Below the pieces are notes generated by a model. That model was not told the origin of the DNA. It did no database searches and worked only from the letters and a program-made list of their open reading frames with translations. A program made the translations under genes and the position numbers. This document shows, in pieces, positions 34,640-43,951 of a stretch of 64,000 nt of DNA (within the stretch, counting starts at the first letter, position 1; each line of letters starts with the position of its first letter). This DNA is from an uncultured Fretibacterium sp. (lineage in GTDB: Bacteria > Synergistota > Synergistia > Synergistales > Aminobacteriaceae), in the NCBI GenBank assembly GCA_946186205.1, contig CAMHMH010000001.1, positions 372,001-436,000 on the forward strand. The letters are read 5' to 3'.

Positions 34640-36613
34640 ATGAGGGGAAATCTTGCGCTTTTATTTCTCGTGCTCTGGCCGATGTTCGGCGGGCTTGTGT
34701 CGTATTACGCCGGCAAGAAGAGTCGTCTTGTACGTGATTGCATGGCCGATTCAGTCTGCGTGATTGAGCTTGCCGCTGTCTTGTCATTGTGGGGGAGTCT
34801 CGGCTCAGAATTATTCATCCCGGGAGTTTGCGGACTCGGAATGAAGCTGAAGATTGACGGATTCAGATTCATATACGCCGTAATAATCGCTTTCATGTGG
34901 TCGGCGACAACAATTTTCTCACGCGAATATTTGCAGCATCATCACAACCGTAACCGCTATTATTTGTTCGTGCTTCTGACTCTCGGCTCAATAATGGGAG
35001 TTTTCATTTCCGGGGATCTGTTCACGACGTTCATGTTCTTTGAGATGATGTCTCTTTTCTCGTACATAATGGTTGTGCAGGATGAGACTCACGAGGCACA
35101 GAGGGCAGCGCAAACTTATCTTGCCATTGCGATAATCGGCGGGCTTGTTACTCTGACGGGATTAATATTGCTGTATAACTTCACCGGGACTCTTGACATT
35201 GACTCGCTGGCGAAGTTCACGCTTCAGGACAAATCGCCGCTGTATGTTCCGGGCTTCTTGGTGTTCGTAGGATTTGCGGCCAAAGCTGCTATATTCCCCT
35301 CTCATATCTGGCTGCCTACAGCGCACACTGCTGCCCCTGCTCCTTCAAGCGCGTTGCTGTCCGGGCTTCTCACAAAATCCGGGCTTTTCGGGATCATCGT
35401 ATTGTCGTCAGGAATCTTCATGCACGACTCTCAATGGGGCTTCATGCTCTTGATACTTGCGGTCATAACTATGGTATTAGGGGCTGTGCTTGCTGTCTTC
35501 TCCGTCAACATAAAACGGACTCTCGCTTGTTCGTCAATGTCTCAGCTTGGATTCATTCTCACGGGTATAGCAATGCAGTGCTTCTTAGGACATGAGAATG
35601 ATTTGGCAGTAAGAGGGACTATTCTGTACATGGTCGGTCATTCGTTAATCAAATTGGTGTTGTTCCTCTGCGCGGGAGTCGTTCACATGAACACGCACAA
35701 ACTGAATCTCAACGACATTCGCGGATTCGGGCGGGGAAAAAGGGTGCTCATGTTTGCGTTTGTGATGGGCGGACTCGGCCTGATGGGATTCCCGTTAATC
35801 AATGGCTACTTAGGGAAGACTCTAATTCATGAAGCAATCGTTGAACATCTTCACGCATTATCGCACGGAGCCGGGACTCTTCCTTTCATGACGGCGGGCG
35901 CGGAAAAATTTTTGTTCTCAGTCTGTGAATGGCTCTTCCTGATTTCGGGAGGACTCACTACGGCTTACGTGATTAAGTTGTTCGTTGCTTTGTTCGTTGC
36001 GAAGCCTGCTGAAGGAATGCGCCAGAAAGATATTTATATCTCATGGCCGAACGCGGTAATTTTAACGTTGTCGGCATTGCTTCTCCCTGCGATAGGGTTC
36101 TTCACGTCAGAGATCGGCGACAAGATAGCGTTTCTCGGTTCATCGTTCATGCACGGCCCTGAACATCATCATGCTGTGAATTATTTTGTGTTTGAGAATC
36201 TTGAGGGGGCTTTGATTTCTCTGACGATTGGAGTCGCTGTTTACTTTTTGTTTATACGCCGTGCGCTTCAGTCCGAGAGGGTGAAAGGCGAGATTGTGTA
36301 CTTTGATTTGTGGCCTTCATGGCTGAACATCGAGAATGCAATCTTCCGTCCTGTTATCGGATTGATACTTCCGTTTGTCGGTTCATTGTTCGCAAAAATT
36401 GTTGACCTCATTACCGCCGGGCCTGTAACGCTGTTATTGTCTCAAGCCTCGCGGATCAAATTCATTCGTCCTCCTGAAGATACAGACTTCGGATATTATC
36501 AGGACGAGGCCGAACAGGAAACAATAAGCACGCTTCTTCCGTCGAGTCTTGCTTACGGGTTAATGACATTCGCGGCGGGTCTGCTGTTTGTGATTGCGTT
36601 CATGATGATGTGA
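34640..36613 (+). CDS. Large proton-conducting antiporter-like subunit (NuoL/HyfB/MrpA-like)
   Basis: 657 residues from the ATG at 34640, with GGAGGG 11 bases before; the open frame extends 18 codons upstream without a ribosome site. About 16 hydrophobic helices. 'FFEMMSLFSYIMVVQDETHEA', 'GFAAKAAIFPSHIWLPTAHTAAPAPSSALLSGLLTKSGLFGI' and 'LACSSMSQLGFILTG' are the antiporter core; the extra C-terminal ~200 residues with 'YFDLWPSWLNIENAIFRPV' resemble the extensions of HyfB/EhrA/MbhH-like proteins. It should conduct H+ or Na+. No other complex subunit adjoins. Confidence 0.85.
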   Translation: MRGNLALLFLVLWPMFGGLVSYYAGKKSRLVRDCMADSVCVIELAAVLSLWGSLGSELFIPGVCGLGMKLKIDGFRFIYAVIIAFMWSATTIFSREYLQHHHNRNRYYLFVLLTLGSIMGVFISGDLFTTFMFFEMMSLFSYIMVVQDETHEAQRAAQTYLAIAIIGGLVTLTGLILLYNFTGTLDIDSLAKFTLQDKSPLYVPGFLVFVGFAAKAAIFPSHIWLPTAHTAAPAPSSALLSGLLTKSGLFGIIVLSSGIFMHDSQWGFMLLILAVITMVLGAVLAVFSVNIKRTLACSSMSQLGFILTGIAMQCFLGHENDLAVRGTILYMVGHSLIKLVLFLCAGVVHMNTHKLNLNDIRGFGRGKRVLMFAFVMGGLGLMGFPLINGYLGKTLIHEAIVEHLHALSHGAGTLPFMTAGAEKFLFSVCEWLFLISGGLTTAYVIKLFVALFVAKPAEGMRQKDIYISWPNAVILTLSALLLPAIGFFTSEIGDKIAFLGSSFMHGPEHHHAVNYFVFENLEGALISLTIGVAVYFLFIRRALQSERVKGEIVYFDLWPSWLNIENAIFRPVIGLILPFVGSLFAKIVDLITAGPVTLLLSQASRIKFIRPPEDTDFGYYQDEAEQETISTLLPSSLAYGLMTFAAGLLFVIAFMMM

Positions 36614-36630
36614 GTTTGAGAAATGAGTCG

Positions 36631-36660
36631 GCGGTCTCTTTTTGTGGAGGCCGTTTTTTT
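36631..36660 (+). terminator. Rho-independent terminator
   Basis: CGGTCTC (36632-36638) pairs with GAGGCCG (36647-36653), followed by seven T. Confidence 0.8.
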
Positions 36661-36687
36661 GTGCTTGGGAAAAATAAATTGCTGCCA

Positions 36688-36696
36688 TGCTATAAT
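36688..36696 (+). promoter_or_regulatory. Extended -10 promoter for DUF4422 gene
   Basis: TGCTATAAT, 38 bases before the DUF4422 start, just after the preceding terminator. Confidence 0.6.
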
Positions 36697-36733
36697 CACA
36701 GCTAAAATTTTATGCAATGAAAGGTGGTTTATA

Positions 36734-37696
36734 ATGCCTCAAGAGGAGTTTACATTTCAGAAAACGGACAGCCCAAACTCTGACCTGAAGATTCTCGTCT
36801 GCTACAACAAGCCGTATACAATGCCTCCGCTTGATGATGGTATATTGCTTCCTGTTCAAGGCGGAAAAGCTATCTCACAATATGATCTGGGCTTCCAGGC
36901 TGACAACGAAGTCAACGGGCAGCCCTGCGACAACATAAGCGGAAAGAATGACAGCTATTCCGAGATGAGCGTTATGTATTGGGCGTGGAAGAATCTCAAG
37001 AGATTATATCCTGATGTGAAGTATGTCGGACTTTCTCATTACAGGCGATTCTTTGCGTTCCGTAATGTTCCGTTTTCAGAATCTATAGAGAGAGCCGAGA
37101 GTGATATAGAAAGCTACAGAATAAATCCTCGGGAAGTAATCAGTATTCTTGAGAGCGGACGAATAATTATTCCGAAGAAAAAAAACTATCCTTACTCCCT
37201 CATGATAGATTTCAGCGTGTGCCACGTGAGTGACGACTACAAAACCACAAGGGAAGTAATAAGAACTAAATTCCCGGATTACTATGATGACTTCATAACA
37301 GTGATGGAACATAATAATAAAATGTCTCATTACAACATGTTCATAATGAAGTATGAGGACTTCGAGAAATATTGCGAATGGGTTTTTGCTGTGATGTCAG
37401 AAGTTGAGTCATTGATACCGTATCAGCATTACAACAGGCAGCAAAAGCGTATCTTAGGATCCATAACCGAGAGGCTGTTAAATGTTTATGTCAGAAAGAA
37501 CAAACTGAAGCCAGTATATTCGAGCGTATATTTTTATGACAAAGATGTTAAGCCGGGCGGATTTCTGAGGAGATTCGGAAAGTTTATATTTTGTGTTGCT
37601 AAAACATTAAGGAACAACCTTCTGTTCATGATCCTTACATCCAATTCGATAAATCTCAAGAGAAGAATCAAGAATTTATTTTCACGTTCACGCTGA
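36734..37696 (+). CDS. DUF4422 domain-containing glycosyltransferase
   Basis: 320 residues from the ATG at 36734 (AAAGGTGG upstream and promoter at 36688-36696); the 37 codons open before it precede the promoter. 'LKILVCYNKPY.MP..DGILLPVQGG', 'NISGKNDSYSEMSVMYWAWKN', 'YVGLSHYRRFF' and 'IIPKKKNYP' identify the DUF4422 family found in capsule and LPS clusters. It is predicted to transfer hexose or galactofuranose onto a surface glycan. Alone between two terminators. Unlike the other glycosyltransferases here, no simple repeat lies at its start. Confidence 0.85.
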   Translation: MPQEEFTFQKTDSPNSDLKILVCYNKPYTMPPLDDGILLPVQGGKAISQYDLGFQADNEVNGQPCDNISGKNDSYSEMSVMYWAWKNLKRLYPDVKYVGLSHYRRFFAFRNVPFSESIERAESDIESYRINPREVISILESGRIIIPKKKNYPYSLMIDFSVCHVSDDYKTTREVIRTKFPDYYDDFITVMEHNNKMSHYNMFIMKYEDFEKYCEWVFAVMSEVESLIPYQHYNRQQKRILGSITERLLNVYVRKNKLKPVYSSVYFYDKDVKPGGFLRRFGKFIFCVAKTLRNNLLFMILTSNSINLKRRIKNLFSRSR

Positions 37697-37708
37697 CACA
37701 AAAACTTT

Positions 37709-37747
37709 CAGGCGGTCTTGCTTAATCGCGGGGCCGTTTTTTTTTTT
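37709..37747 (+). terminator. Rho-independent terminator
   Basis: CGGTC (37713-37717) pairs with GGCCG (37732-37736), then eleven T. Confidence 0.75.
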
Positions 37748-37787
37748 ATGAAGCGTGAATTTGCCGGATTTATTTTTTCTGCCTCAT

Positions 37788-37796
37788 GCCCGATAA
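37788..37796 (+). promoter_or_regulatory. Possible sigma-28 type -10 for flagellin
   Basis: GCCCGATAA resembles the flagellar sigma-28 -10 element GCCGATAA and lies 42 bases before the flagellin GTG. No TAAA at the usual -35 distance is evident, so this is tentative. Confidence 0.4.
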
Positions 37797-37837
37797 TAAA
37801 CATAATCCAGTATCTTGACACAAAAGGAATGATCACC

Positions 37838-39541
37838 GTGATTATCAACAACAATCTTACAGCGTTATCCGCCCTGAACGCTACGAGAGCTGCGGACAAT
37901 ATGATGACGAAATCGGTTCAGCCTTTAGCGACGGGACTCAAAGTAAACTCTGCTGCTGATGATGCATCCGGGCTGTCGATAAGTGAGAACATGCGCGCTC
38001 AGATCAAGGGCTATGACATGGCCGTAAGAAATGCGCAGGACGGTATATCAATGCTGAGGGTTGCGGAAGGTGCGCTCGGTGATACAAGCGATATACTTCA
38101 CAGGATGCGCGAGCTTGCAATTCACGCCAATAATGACTCACTCACTATGCAGGACAGGACTCACGTTCAGGAAGAATTAGACGGACTCAGAGAACAGATC
38201 AATCACATATCAGACTATACGAACTTCAACACAAAAAGACTGCTTAACGGAAATTTAGGTGCTTTGTGGTCATCTGACGACTCAAAAATAAAAGTGCGTG
38301 TTAAAGGCGGACTCTTAACGATAGATGAGGAGGGCAGGACTTCAAACAGCGAGTCAAATTACAGGCTCGAAATACGCTCGGACCCGGGCAAAGCTCAAGT
38401 ACAAAAGAGCAGCATAATGACAGTAACAGAAACTATGCTTATTGAGAATGAAAGCAATGAAGAAAGTGAAGAGGACTCCGGCGCAATAGAAGTATATTAC
38501 GACAAAGCATTATGGGAGATCGACCAGTTTTATGACTCTGAAGGCTCATTCCTTGTTGAAGAACCTCAGAAGCTCACGCTGATACAGGGCGACGGGAAAA
38601 CCGCAAGCGTTATGATTTACCGTGAAGACACACTGCAGGACACAGCCTCAAAAATCAACACGGCTATAGCTGAGGGACTCGGGCAGAAAGTTTACACGAA
38701 TGACGCGCATCAGTTCGCAGTGATTTCTGACGGAACCGGGAACACGCCGGAGTCTGTCTTCTCACGGTCTGCAATCTATGATGATGACGGCAGCATTACG
38801 GGCTACGACATAAAATCGACTCTCGTTATTCGTAGCGCAGTTCAGGGTACTGAGGGAGAAATATATTTTGCGGGCAACGACAATCTCATTCACGCATTCG
38901 GCCTCAATACGATTCAGGACTCGGAGGAAGGAACGTACAGAGTCTCAATCTATAACGCGCACACGGGAGAAGCTGTTGTATCTGACATGAAGGTTACAGG
39001 CCATGAGCTTGGCGGAATAATTCACCCGAATATTGATGTCGATTTTGATCCTATGGCCGGGACTGCCGCGAATTGGGACGAGTCTACAAAGCAGTACTTG
39101 ATGACATCAACAGGAACTTACACGGCAAATATTCATCTTGCTGACAACGGACTCACTTTTCAGACTGGAACGAATCAGGCGGAAACTTTCAGCGTTCAGT
39201 TCGGGAATGTCTCAGCAAATATGCTCGGAGTTGACCGCGTGAACGTAATGACACGGGAGCTTGCAGAAAAATCCGTAACCTACATTGACGAAGCAATAGA
39301 CAGCATCGTCAAGCAGAGGACTCAAATTGTCTCTTACTCAAACGCGCTCGAACATTCAATCGCAAATCTCACAGTCTCAGGCCAGAATCTCACAGACTCA
39401 AGAAGCCGTATAACTGATGCTGATTACGCTAAATCGGCAATGAGATTCATTGAGTTCCAGATTTTGAGCCGCGCAGAAAGTGCTGTGCTCACTCAGGCAA
39501 ACCAACAGCCCGAAGCAGTTTTCAGTCTCATAAATTCGTAG
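37838..39541 (+). CDS. Flagellin
   Basis: 567 residues from the GTG at 37838, chosen because AAAAGGA ends 9 bases before it and because the protein then begins with the canonical flagellin N-terminus 'MIINNNLTALSALNATRAADN'; the ATG at 37829 touches the ribosome site. Conserved D0/D1 helices at both ends: 'QPLATGLKVNSAADDASGLSISENMRAQI' to 'NFNTKRLLNG', and C-terminal 'RTQIVSYSNALEHSIANLTVSGQNLTDSRSRITDADYAK'. The ~290-residue centre (about 140-430) is the exposed variable domain, rich in Asp, Glu and Thr. It assembles into the flagellar filament. No other flagellar genes are in the window. Confidence 0.93.
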   Translation: MIINNNLTALSALNATRAADNMMTKSVQPLATGLKVNSAADDASGLSISENMRAQIKGYDMAVRNAQDGISMLRVAEGALGDTSDILHRMRELAIHANNDSLTMQDRTHVQEELDGLREQINHISDYTNFNTKRLLNGNLGALWSSDDSKIKVRVKGGLLTIDEEGRTSNSESNYRLEIRSDPGKAQVQKSSIMTVTETMLIENESNEESEEDSGAIEVYYDKALWEIDQFYDSEGSFLVEEPQKLTLIQGDGKTASVMIYREDTLQDTASKINTAIAEGLGQKVYTNDAHQFAVISDGTGNTPESVFSRSAIYDDDGSITGYDIKSTLVIRSAVQGTEGEIYFAGNDNLIHAFGLNTIQDSEEGTYRVSIYNAHTGEAVVSDMKVTGHELGGIIHPNIDVDFDPMAGTAANWDESTKQYLMTSTGTYTANIHLADNGLTFQTGTNQAETFSVQFGNVSANMLGVDRVNVMTRELAEKSVTYIDEAIDSIVKQRTQIVSYSNALEHSIANLTVSGQNLTDSRSRITDADYAKSAMRFIEFQILSRAESAVLTQANQQPEAVFSLINS

Positions 39542-39701
39542 CTTCTCACAAAACATTTCATACTCGCTAAGAAAATTATTTGCGTAATTTCCGCTGATAG
39601 TAAATGTGCGTTCAGTGGATTTCTTTTGACTCACTCTGTAATAATATATTCCCATTCCATTAACACAATCACAAATTAATTCACAGGGAGGAAATCTCGC
39701 C

Positions 39702-41276
39702 ATGAAAAAATTATTATGCGCGTTCCTTTTCGTTATCGTTGTCGCGGGTGCGTCGTTTGCTTTTGACCTGAACAACCCGCCAGTTGTGAAAATTTCCGGC
39801 GGCCAGCTGATGGGCTTCATGAACGGAAAAACATTCACATTCTTGGGAATACCTTACGCACAGGCAAAAAGATTCGAGCCTCCTCAGAAAGTCCCGGCTT
39901 GGGACGGCGTGAAGTCCGCTCAGTCTTACGGCCCAATCTGCCCGATACAGAATCAAACAGAAGTCGGAGCTGATGAATTTGTCTGGCCTCATAGATATTG
40001 GGTGCAGAATGAGAACTGCATGAACCTCAATGTCTGGACGCAGTCAATCAATGAAGGCGACAAAAAGCCCGTAATAGTTTTCTTTCACGGCGGCGGCTAC
40101 CGAAACGGATCGTCAATCGAGTCGGCGGCTTATGACGGCAAGAATCTCAGCGAGTACGGAGATGTTGTTGTTGTTACGGTCAATCACAGGCTGAATATTC
40201 TGGGCTTCCTCGACCTTTCACGGTTCGGCGAAAAGTACAAGGACACCGCTAATATCGGAATGCAGGATCTTGTTGCGTCGCTGAAATGGATTCAGGAGAA
40301 CATAAAATACTTCGGAGGAGACCCCGCAAACGTAACAATATTCGGCCAGTCAGGCGGCGGCGGAAAAGTCAACAACCTTATGCGTATGCCGTCAGCAAAA
40401 GGAACATTCCACAAGGCAGCAGCACTCAGCAGCTCGTACGGATTAATCACAAAGGAGCTTAACGACAAAATAGTCAAAGGCACTCTCGAAAAGTTAGGGC
40501 TTAAGGACGTTTCAGAGCTTGAGACTTACGACTACTACAACATGATGAACGCGGCGCAAGCTGTGTGCTCTGAGCTTGGCACGAACTGGACACCTGAAGC
40601 AGACGGAGTAATCATTCAGGAGAAATTATGCGCGTGGGCTGATGAGATCCCGTTCATAGGAAGCACAGTATTTTCTGAGTTCAACTACAACTGGAGAGTC
40701 GCGGGGCCGGGTAAAAATACATGGACAGATGACGAGGCCATGAAGAATCTTAAGGACAAGTACGGCGACAAAGCAGAAGGAATCGCGGAGGAGTTCAGGA
40801 AAGTATTTCCGGGGCGCAAACTCGCTGACGCATATTTCTATTACGGAGCGGCACCAGTCAGCAGCACAATATACTACATATGCAGGCGCGGACTTGAAGA
40901 GACTGTTTTAGCAGAGAAGACAGCAACCGCAAAAGCTCCTGTGTTTGAGTACCTGTTTGATTATGAAGTCCCGGTTAACGGGGGCGTTCTTTCGTTCCAT
41001 TGCTCGGATCTGATTTACATCTTCCACAACGTAGACATCCCGGTGGTATCAATTGCGACCGCTGGAGATGATGACGCGCACAAAATGCAGGACGTTACAG
41101 CCGACGCATTTCTCGCTTTCATGAGGACGGGGAATCCTTCAACAGAAAAACTTGAATGGAAGCCATACACGCCGGCAGAGAAAAACATAATGATCTTCTC
41201 GCGCGAGAGCAAGTGCAGAATCTTGGGTGATGAGAAACTCTATACACTCATGGACGATGCCGTCAACAAAAAGTAA
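39702..41276 (+). CDS. Secreted type B carboxylesterase
   Basis: 524 residues. Signal peptide 'MKKLLCAFLFVIVVAGASFA' then the alpha/beta-hydrolase fold: 'TFLGIPYAQAKRFEPPQ', oxyanion 'VIVFFHGGGYRNGSS', nucleophile elbow 'TIFGQSGGGGKV' (Ser in GQSGG), and the catalytic His in 'LSFHCSDLIYIF'. Hydrolyses carboxylic esters outside the cytoplasmic membrane. ATG with GGGAGG upstream. Monocistronic, ending at a bidirectional terminator. Confidence 0.92.
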   Translation: MKKLLCAFLFVIVVAGASFAFDLNNPPVVKISGGQLMGFMNGKTFTFLGIPYAQAKRFEPPQKVPAWDGVKSAQSYGPICPIQNQTEVGADEFVWPHRYWVQNENCMNLNVWTQSINEGDKKPVIVFFHGGGYRNGSSIESAAYDGKNLSEYGDVVVVTVNHRLNILGFLDLSRFGEKYKDTANIGMQDLVASLKWIQENIKYFGGDPANVTIFGQSGGGGKVNNLMRMPSAKGTFHKAAALSSSYGLITKELNDKIVKGTLEKLGLKDVSELETYDYYNMMNAAQAVCSELGTNWTPEADGVIIQEKLCAWADEIPFIGSTVFSEFNYNWRVAGPGKNTWTDDEAMKNLKDKYGDKAEGIAEEFRKVFPGRKLADAYFYYGAAPVSSTIYYICRRGLEETVLAEKTATAKAPVFEYLFDYEVPVNGGVLSFHCSDLIYIFHNVDIPVVSIATAGDDDAHKMQDVTADAFLAFMRTGNPSTEKLEWKPYTPAEKNIMIFSRESKCRILGDEKLYTLMDDAVNKK

Positions 41277-41300
41277 ACATTAACGCAAAACCTCACACAC

Positions 41301-41335
41301 AAAAACCCCCCGGCCGAAAAACCGAGGGGCTTTTT
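41301..41335. terminator. Bidirectional terminator
   Basis: CCCCCCGG (41306-41313) pairs with CCGAGGGG (41322-41329), one mismatch. TTTTT follows on the plus side and AAAAA precedes, serving the convergent minus-strand gene. Confidence 0.8.
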
Positions 41336-41348
41336 ATTTCTTCAAACG

Positions 41349-42368
41349 CTAGAATTTCACGATAACTTTCATGTAGCTGCCCGGATTTTTCTCGATGTCC
41401 CGGATTACTTCAGGCGCTTCTTCAGCCGTAACTGTTTTCGTCAGCATCTTCTCCATGTCAACACGACGCGAGTGAATCAGCTCTAACGCCTCTTCAAACT
41501 CGTTCGCACTGTTCCGCCCTCCGCGTATGTCAAGCTCCTTCTTCGTTATCATGTCTGTAGGAAGGCTCGTCTCTTTCTTAGGCCAGCCCGTCAATGTGAT
41601 TCTCCCTGCGTGCGAGGCATAATCAAGCGATGAACGTATTGCCGAATTTGCCCCGGAGCATTCTACAACTAATTGTGCCATGTCGCCTTTCGTGATTTCC
41701 GCGATTCGTTTCGCAGCGTCCTCGTTTGCTGAGTTGATTGTGTACTCGATCCCGGCCTTTTCGCGCGCAAAGTCGAGTCTTTCCTGCACAATGTCAATCA
41801 GTATCGCGTGCCCTCCGTATGCCTGCGCTGTCATGGCCGCCGCGAGTCCTATAGGGCCTGCTCCCGTAACAGCGCAAAATTCCCCGGCCTTGAATGCCCC
41901 GCGGTGAATCCCGTGCATGCTTATCGTGAGAGGCTCAGCCATTGCCGCCTGCTCAAACGTCATACCTTCAGGCATCTTCACGAGCATGTGCGCAGGGTGG
42001 CAGAAATATTCCCTCATTCCACCGTCAACATGAACTCCGAGAGTCCGCAATGACGTGCAGCAGTTTGTTCGTCCTATTCTGCATGGGTAGCAGTGGTCGC
42101 AGTGCAGGTACGGATCTACTACTACCTTGTCGCCCGGCTTGAGTCCTTTGGGGTTGTCAGCAGGAATTGAGACTATCACGCCCGCTAATTCATGGCCGAT
42201 TATGCGCGGATAACTCACGAGATTATTTGCTCCCCTGAACGCGCCTATGTCTGAACCGCATATCCCGGCCGCCTCGATTTTCAGCAACGCTTCATTTTCT
42301 GACGGCTTCACTTCAGGAACGTCAATGCATTCTACTTCAAACGGTTTCACTATTCGTACTGCCTTCAT
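41349..42368 (-). CDS. Zinc-dependent alcohol dehydrogenase (L-galactonate/sorbitol dehydrogenase-like)
   Basis: 339 residues, MDR superfamily. Catalytic zinc: Cys in 'AGICGSD' and 'IGHELAGVI'. Structural zinc: 'CDHCYPCRIGRTNCC'. NAD-binding 'VTGAGPIGLAAAMTAQAYGG'. 'YPCRIGRTNCCTSLRTLGVHVDGGMREY' resembles sugar-acid oxidoreductases such as LgoD/YjjN. Probably oxidises a sugar alcohol or aldonate in the cytoplasm. Its start overlaps the end of the Ig-domain gene by 32 bases, an unusual pairing of a metabolic enzyme with a surface protein. YhcH further upstream supports a sugar-acid theme. Confidence 0.9.
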   Translation of the reverse strand: MKAVRIVKPFEVECIDVPEVKPSENEALLKIEAAGICGSDIGAFRGANNLVSYPRIIGHELAGVIVSIPADNPKGLKPGDKVVVDPYLHCDHCYPCRIGRTNCCTSLRTLGVHVDGGMREYFCHPAHMLVKMPEGMTFEQAAMAEPLTISMHGIHRGAFKAGEFCAVTGAGPIGLAAAMTAQAYGGHAILIDIVQERLDFAREKAGIEYTINSANEDAAKRIAEITKGDMAQLVVECSGANSAIRSSLDYASHAGRITLTGWPKKETSLPTDMITKKELDIRGGRNSANEFEEALELIHSRRVDMEKMLTKTVTAEEAPEVIRDIEKNPGSYMKVIVKF

Positions 42369-43947
42369 TTTTCGCGCCTCGTTTCTTGATTGTGTAAGCT
42401 AATATTATCATACTCAGAATCCCGGCCATGTTGCAGCCTGTATACGTGCCCTGCATAGGCGGCAATTCCTGCTTGGGATTGTCAGTTTTGCTCTGCTCTG
42501 TCGTCTTGGGCTTGTCAGTTTTTGCCGGCTCTGTCGCTTTCGTCTGGCCTGTTATTACCCGGGCTGTGATTAACGGCTCATATCTCACACCGCCTTCAAG
42601 ATACACATTCGCTGTAACTCTGTGATTCGCAGGGACTGTAATAATCTCTTTGTCATCAGAATCCTTGAACGTGTATATTTCTCCGTCCGACTCGATTCCG
42701 TAAGGGAATGAATGCCACTCTATATAGCTTCCTTCCGGGACATTCTCATCAATGCTCACAGTGAAATCATATCTTCCGTCATGACTCATAACAAACGCAG
42801 GTATTATTGCCGCCGTAACATATTCGTGCGGGACATTCTCAAAGACTCTGAGGGAGAATCTCCGCGACGCTTTTCCCCCCGAATTTTGCGCGGAAGCGTT
42901 CAGAGTGAACTGCCCGGCCTCTTCTGGGACTCCATGTATTACGCCTTCCTTGCTGAAGCTGAGACCGTCAGGAATTTTCCCGCGAAATGACCAGATTATT
43001 CCGTTCCCGTTCTCCGCATGTAGCTCCGCTGTGTAGTCCTCGCTCACAAAACCTTCGGGCAACGCTGAGGTTGTTATTTTCGGCCTGCGGGTCTTTACGC
43101 TGAAAAGAATATCGCGTGATGTCCTGCCGTTATCATTCATGGCCGTAACGTTTATCTTCTCCCGGAAATCTGATACAGGCACTCCCGAAATTATTCCAGT
43201 CTCAGAATCTAAGCTCAGTCCTTCAGGAAGAAAATCACAGCTCCATGCTGCTCTCTCATTCCCGGCAGTCTCAAGCGTGAACGTGAAATCCTCACCCGTG
43301 AAAGCCTGCCTTATTGATGATGTTGATATTCTCAGCGGCCTTTTGCGCCTGATGTCCCGGCTCTGAGGCTTAATATCAATGCTCTTTGCTTCATGTGCTG
43401 AAATGTCCGGGCTTTTCGGTTTTGACTCAGTGATTGGGGCGGTGTTCTCCTGTTTTGGTTCTGATACGCTGAGAGTGAATGTATTTTTTTCCCGCCTCGA
43501 TCTGATTTGCTCCGTAATCACAACTGTGAAAACCCCGGCTTTTTTCGGACTGCCCGTGATTTTTCCTGATGATGAAATCTTGAGTCCTTCAGGGAGTCCA
43601 GATGCCGAAAATCTCGCGCCTCTTCTTGATGGTTTGAGAGTGTGTGAATATGTTTCGCCGACAACACCGGGCGGAAGCGTTTTTCCTGAAGGCTGAATTT
43701 TTTCCGGGGGTTTTGCTGACGGTGGCTTTGGCTTGCTGTCGAGAGTCCATTTTCCCGGAATATCTATCTTCATGGGCGGAACGTTATTGCCCGAATCATT
43801 ACGGCGGAATATCACTGCATCCCGCGAGTCTGAATAGCTCAGTATCAGCATGTCGCCGGAAATCTCAAGCCTCGTCGTTACTTCCGCTGAAGAAATTCCT
43901 GCTGACATAAGAGCCGCCATCATCAGCAGGGAAATTATCACGCGCAT
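42337..43947 (-). CDS. Secreted Ig-like (He_PIG) repeat protein with C-terminal anchor
   Basis: 536 residues. Signal peptide 'MRVIISLLMMAALMSAGISSAEV'. At least three 80-90 residue repeats with the pattern 'A.GLPEGLKIS.SGKITGSPKKAGVFTV' (He_PIG-type Ig fold) span about 75-370. A Lys/Thr/Pro-rich linker ('QTKATEPAKTDKPKTTEQ') precedes the C-terminus 'YTGCNMAGILSMIILAYTIKKRG', where a Cys directly before a hydrophobic helix and basic tail resembles the Synergist-CTERM sorting signal. Anchored at the cell surface, function unknown. Lies 4 bases downstream of yhcH. Confidence 0.8.
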   Translation of the reverse strand: MRVIISLLMMAALMSAGISSAEVTTRLEISGDMLILSYSDSRDAVIFRRNDSGNNVPPMKIDIPGKWTLDSKPKPPSAKPPEKIQPSGKTLPPGVVGETYSHTLKPSRRGARFSASGLPEGLKISSSGKITGSPKKAGVFTVVITEQIRSRREKNTFTLSVSEPKQENTAPITESKPKSPDISAHEAKSIDIKPQSRDIRRKRPLRISTSSIRQAFTGEDFTFTLETAGNERAAWSCDFLPEGLSLDSETGIISGVPVSDFREKINVTAMNDNGRTSRDILFSVKTRRPKITTSALPEGFVSEDYTAELHAENGNGIIWSFRGKIPDGLSFSKEGVIHGVPEEAGQFTLNASAQNSGGKASRRFSLRVFENVPHEYVTAAIIPAFVMSHDGRYDFTVSIDENVPEGSYIEWHSFPYGIESDGEIYTFKDSDDKEIITVPANHRVTANVYLEGGVRYEPLITARVITGQTKATEPAKTDKPKTTEQSKTDNPKQELPPMQGTYTGCNMAGILSMIILAYTIKKRGAKNEGSTNSETV

Positions 43948-43951
43948 GAAT

